Assembly (NCBI RefSeq): GCF_000427785.1
Contig: NZ_ATYR01000029.1
Location: 18,452 to 82,451 of the forward strand
Source of the DNA: Massilia alkalitolerans DSM 17462
Lineage (GTDB): Bacteria; Pseudomonadota; Gammaproteobacteria; Burkholderiales; Burkholderiaceae_D
DNA length: 64,000 nucleotides
Reading direction: 5' to 3'
Shown here: positions 61,343-64,000 of the stretch, one piece after another
Numbering within the stretch: position 1 is the stretch's first letter
Layout: every line of letters begins with the position of its first letter
Notes under the pieces: generated by a model
Seen by the model: only the letters and a program-made list of their open reading frames with translations
Told to the model about the DNA's origin: nothing
Databases searched by the model: none
Translations under genes and position numbers: made by a program

Positions 61343-63052
61343 ATGCAAGAGTTAAACGAAATCGGTCTGAGTGTCGCAGGGATGACCTGCCCAAGTTGCA
61401 CAAAGCACGTTGAGGACGCGCTGCTCGCAGTTCCTGGCGTGACAGGAGCATCCGTCGATTACCCCGCGAACAGGGCTCAGGTCACGGGCAATAACCTTGA
61501 CGTGTCAACACTCGTGACGGCGGTGGGGGCACTTGGTTATCGGGCTACGCCTGCGGGCAAAGTTGACAGCAAAAAGCGCAGTTCCGAACGGCCGAGACTT
61601 CTTGGCAGAGCTGCCCAGTGGCTGAGCGGCGAGGGCGCCGTGGAGAAGCCGGCAGGCCAGCTGCATGTGGCGATTATCGGTACCGGCGGCGCCGCTGTGG
61701 CAGCAGCGCTGAAGGCAGCTGAAAACGGTGCCCGCGTCACGCTGATCGAGCGGGGAACCGTCGGCGGCACCTGCGTCAATGTTGGCTGCGTTCCTTCTAA
61801 GATCATGATTCGGGCCGCGCATATCGCTCACCTGCGCCGTGAAAGTCCTTTTGACGCGGGACTGTCGGCAACGCCCCCGGTTGTCCTGCGTGACCGCCTG
61901 CTGGCACAACAACAGGCACGTGTGGACGAGCTGCGTCATGCCAAATATGAAAGTATCCTCGAAGGCAATCCGTCGATCAATCTTGTGCGAGGCAGCGCTC
62001 GCTTTAAAGATGGCCAAACGCTTATCGTGGAAGCGGCAGAAGGTGGCACTCGCGAAGTGGTCTTCGATCGCTGTCTCATTGCCACTGGTGCAAGCGCTGC
62101 CATTCCGCCGTTGCCCGGTCTTGCAGACACGCCATATTGGACGTCCACAGAAGCCTTGGTAAGCGAAACCATTCCAAAACGGCTGGCCGTAATTGGCGCC
62201 TCGGTGGTAGCACTCGAACTGGCACAGGCGTTTGCTCGGTTGGGCAGCGAGGTGACGGTCCTGGCGCGGCGTACCCTGTTTGCGAATGAGGACCCTGCCA
62301 TTGGGGAGGCCGTGACCGCCGCCTTTCGTGCAGAGGGCATTACGGTGTTGACGCAGACGCAGGCAAGTGCCGTCACCTATTCGGACCGCCAGTTCACCTT
62401 GGCGACCCCGCAGGGCGAGTTAAATGTGGATCAGTTGCTCGTGGCTACCGGTCGCACGCCAAATACCGCAAGCCTGGGTCTCGAGCGAGCAGGTGTAACG
62501 TTTGACTCGCAACATCGCATCCTCATCGATAAGGGCATGCGCACGAGTGCTCCAAACATTTACGCAGCGGGCGACTGCACTGACCAACCTCAGTACGTCT
62601 ACGTTGCAGCCGCGGCTGGCACCCGGGCCGGCATTAACATGACCGGCGGCGACGCAATGCTCGATCTCGACGCCATGCCGGCAGTCGTGTTCACCGATCC
62701 GCAAGTTGCCACGGTTGGCTACAGTGAAGCGGATGCCCAGCGCATCGGTCTGCAAACCGAAAGTCGTACCCTCACGCTCGACAATGTGCCGCGCGCACTC
62801 GCAAACTTCGATACCCGCGGCTTTATCAAACTTGTCGCTGAGGCTGGGTCCGGACGCATTCTCGGGGTGCAAGCAGTAACGCCGGAAGCAGGCGAGATCA
62901 TCCAGACTGCCGCGATTGCTATCCGGGCCCGCATGACCGTCCAGGATCTTGCAAACCAGCTTTTCCCCTACCTCACCATGGTTGAGGGTCTCAAACTGGT
63001 TGCACAGACGTTCTCGAAAGATGTGACACAACTTTCGTGCTGTGCCGGCTAG
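61343..63052 (+). CDS. merA: MerA mercuric reductase
   Basis: 569 residues. N-terminal NmerA domain with GMTCPSC (C16, C19), FAD/NAD disulfide reductase core with IIGTGGAAVAAALKA, redox pair C144 and C149 in GGTCVNVGCVPSK, IYAAGDCTDQPQYVYVAAAA, and the C-terminal Cys pair C566-C567 that accepts Hg(II). It reduces Hg(II) to Hg(0) with NADPH. The 186-bp gap after merP holds no merC or merF; the region has no supported frame. Ribosome site agagag-caggATG. Confidence 0.96.
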   Translation: MQELNEIGLSVAGMTCPSCTKHVEDALLAVPGVTGASVDYPANRAQVTGNNLDVSTLVTAVGALGYRATPAGKVDSKKRSSERPRLLGRAAQWLSGEGAVEKPAGQLHVAIIGTGGAAVAAALKAAENGARVTLIERGTVGGTCVNVGCVPSKIMIRAAHIAHLRRESPFDAGLSATPPVVLRDRLLAQQQARVDELRHAKYESILEGNPSINLVRGSARFKDGQTLIVEAAEGGTREVVFDRCLIATGASAAIPPLPGLADTPYWTSTEALVSETIPKRLAVIGASVVALELAQAFARLGSEVTVLARRTLFANEDPAIGEAVTAAFRAEGITVLTQTQASAVTYSDRQFTLATPQGELNVDQLLVATGRTPNTASLGLERAGVTFDSQHRILIDKGMRTSAPNIYAAGDCTDQPQYVYVAAAAGTRAGINMTGGDAMLDLDAMPAVVFTDPQVATVGYSEADAQRIGLQTESRTLTLDNVPRALANFDTRGFIKLVAEAGSGRILGVQAVTPEAGEIIQTAAIAIRARMTVQDLANQLFPYLTMVEGLKLVAQTFSKDVTQLSCCAG

Positions 63053-63115
63053 TGCATTCGGTCTCGGACATGAGATTGCGCATACCCTGCTAGAACACAG
63101 CAAGCAAAGAACAGC

Positions 63116-63526
63116 ATGAATGCGTACTCGATATCGAAGCTGGCTGAAGATGCCGGCGTCAGCGTGCATGTCGCGCGCGACTATATGATCCGCGGCCTCT
63201 TGCGGCCGATCCGGCGAACCGAAGGTGGCTACAACATTTTCGATGGCAAAACGCTTGGAAGGCTGCGGTTTCTACGTGCGGCCTTCGAGTCCGGAATTGG
63301 GCTCGACGAACTGGCGCGACTTTGCAAAGCGTTGGACGCAGATGATAGCGAAAGCCTGAACCGATGCGTCGAGCGCCTGCGATGGAAGATCGACGTGCGC
63401 CGAACAGAATTGGCTGTCGTCGAGGCCTCTTTGGATGAAATGGCGGCCGGTGCAGCTGCTTCAGCCAAGACTCAAACTCCACGCAGCGATGACCGGACGA
63501 TAGCTTTGGGAGAGACAGTTGCTTGA
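63116..63526 (+). CDS. merD: MerD secondary regulator
   Basis: 136 residues; MerR-like helix-turn-helix (YSISKLAEDAGVSVHVARDY) and LRFLRAAFESGIGLDELARL, the MerD pattern. MerD down-tunes the mer operon after Hg removal by acting at the MerR operator. Because merR is not next to the promoter, MerD may be the only mer regulator left on this element. Confidence 0.9.
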   Translation: MNAYSISKLAEDAGVSVHVARDYMIRGLLRPIRRTEGGYNIFDGKTLGRLRFLRAAFESGIGLDELARLCKALDADDSESLNRCVERLRWKIDVRRTELAVVEASLDEMAAGAAASAKTQTPRSDDRTIALGETVA

Positions 63527-63728
63527 TAAAAAACTCCTGATGACATTTCTCGCCCGCGGAGTTGGGGTCTGCCTGCTCCTGTACGTCGCAGCTCTGCTTT
63601 GGGTGCTGCAGGGTCCCTTCATGATTTGTTGTCCGGTCAATTTTGGCCCGCCGACTGCGACAAGCACGCAGGCGGCGAACCCGGCAGCAAACGCGGTAAC
63701 ACGCGATTACCATGCACCCGCTATATAA
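63519..63728 (+). CDS. Small membrane protein after merD
   Basis: Up to 69 residues from a TTG at 63519 that overlaps the merD stop; an ATG at 63538 is in a different frame, so the TTG or an internal start would be used. One membrane helix (GVGVCLLLYVAALLWVLQG) followed by FMICCPVNFG with a Cys pair, then a polar tail. It takes the place of merE but does not match MerE. A Cys pair next to a membrane helix would suit metal transfer. Confidence 0.5.
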   Translation: MLDKKLLMTFLARGVGVCLLLYVAALLWVLQGPFMICCPVNFGPPTATSTQAANPAANAVTRDYHAPAI

Positions 63729-63730
63729 AG

Positions 63731-64000
63731 TGGACCCATCAGTCAAGACACTGAGCCGGCTAGTTTAAGCTGTGTCCATTTCCACTTTCGCAGCTGTCCG
63801 GCGCTGCCCCGTTTCGCCGTTTTTCTCCGGCGCCTGGTCCGCGTTGCTAAACTTGTCGACGATCAGCGCGCCTCCCCCAACACCAGCAATGTAGACATGG
63901 TCCGGCGTCTCATAGCCCAGCGCCTGATGCGGACGCTCGGCGTTGTAGAACGCAAAGTACTGCGCCAAACCCACTGTCAGCTCGGCCATGTTGGCGTACC
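63731..64000 (-). mobile_element. IS3-family insertion sequence, cut by the window end
   Basis: Begins at TGGACCCATCAGTC (63731), a TG-initiated end typical for IS3-family elements, and contains the C-terminal part of the transposase on the minus strand. It follows the last mer gene by 2 bp and has probably split or replaced the outer end of the Tn3-family element. Confidence 0.75.
63765..64000 (-). CDS. IS3-family transposase OrfB, C-terminal fragment
   Basis: The visible 78 codons include YANMAELTVGLAQYFAFYNA, ERPHQALGYETPDHVY, the conserved end of the IS3-family DDE domain, then a variable tail ending in EMDTA. The frame is open past base 64000, so the start lies outside the window. Confidence 0.85.
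   Translation of the reverse strand, partial: YANMAELTVGLAQYFAFYNAERPHQALGYETPDHVYIAGVGGGALIVDKFSNADQAPEKNGETGQRRTAAKVEMDTA

Larger units (their letters stand above)
56618..63730. mobile_element. Tn3-family (Tn21-subgroup) mercury transposon, one end missing
   Basis: Runs from a 38-bp terminal repeat (56618-56655) through tnpA, tnpR, res and mer genes up to an IS3-family element at 63731. The transposase and resolvase order is that of Tn21/Tn501. The second terminal repeat is not in the window and must lie beyond the IS or be lost. The bases just outside the repeat are atctt; no matching partner is visible for a target duplication. Confidence 0.85.

Noticed and set aside
1..64000. tRNA, rRNA or CRISPR loci
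   Set aside because: No cloverleaf-like sequence with CCA end, rRNA segment or repeat-spacer array was seen on either strand.

Overview
The window looks like part of a large accessory replicon (plasmid or integrated element) of a GC-rich betaproteobacterium, probably Burkholderiales/Oxalobacteraceae. This rests on codon usage and on the style of the copper genes, and no rRNA, tRNA or core gene is present to confirm it. No replication initiator, partition or conjugation operon is visible, although a KfrA-like plasmid protein is present.

About 1-20.2 kb is backbone-like and rich in unknown genes. It starts with an AbiE-like toxin/antitoxin pair in reversed order behind a perfect 18-bp inverted repeat. 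It continues with a cyclic-nucleotide-domain/GGDEF protein, a run of small hypotheticals, the KfrA-like protein, a DUF4262 protein, an orphan DndC-like PP-loop sulfurtransferase and an AbrB/MazE-type regulator operon. A gene-poor patch with an IS5-family remnant and a dispersed repeat follows. The stretch ends in a four-gene operon that combines a DpdA/TGT-like (deazapurine transglycosylase) protein, an unknown protein and a protein of five ~60-residue repeats. The DndC-like and DpdA-like genes are the best candidates here for an undescribed nucleic-acid modification system.

About 20.2-56.5 kb is a dense copper (and Co/Ni) resistance island. It opens with a decayed cus module: cusC lacks its 5' part, cusB is intact with a fused CusF domain, and cusA has one in-frame TAA. 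Next come a TonB receptor, a PepSY protein and a PepSY-ferredoxin-FAD/NAD reductase fusion, then copA-copB, a Cys-rich Csp-type copper-storage protein and an unusual RTX protein. A nine-gene minus-strand operon follows (DUF2946-like, TolC, multicopper oxidase, DUF411, CusF, CopC, CopD, SnoaL-like). A CueR circuit comes after it: P-type ATPase and cueR, a copper chaperone, and a ferredoxin plus YHS-type ATPase. Three promoters with 19-bp spacers look like CueR sites (45066-45096, 48151-48181, 51602-51632). Two DUF305 proteins, an acyltransferase and a DmeF/DmeR-type Co/Ni exporter and sensor complete the island.

About 56.6-63.7 kb is a Tn21-subgroup Tn3-family mercury transposon: 38-bp terminal repeat, frameshifted tnpA, tnpR, res, then merT-merP-merA-merD. 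A MerR-type promoter is kept but no merR lies beside it. The far end is interrupted at 63731 by an IS3-family element that runs off the window.

Together the island covers the usual copper layers: cytosolic sensing (CueR), inner-membrane export (two P1B ATPases), cytosolic storage (Csp), periplasmic oxidation and binding (two multicopper oxidases, CopC, CusF, DUF411) and outer-membrane functions (CopB, TolC, TonB receptor). Hg(II) reduction and Co/Ni efflux are added. Several modules are broken, which points to assembly by repeated transfer followed by decay.
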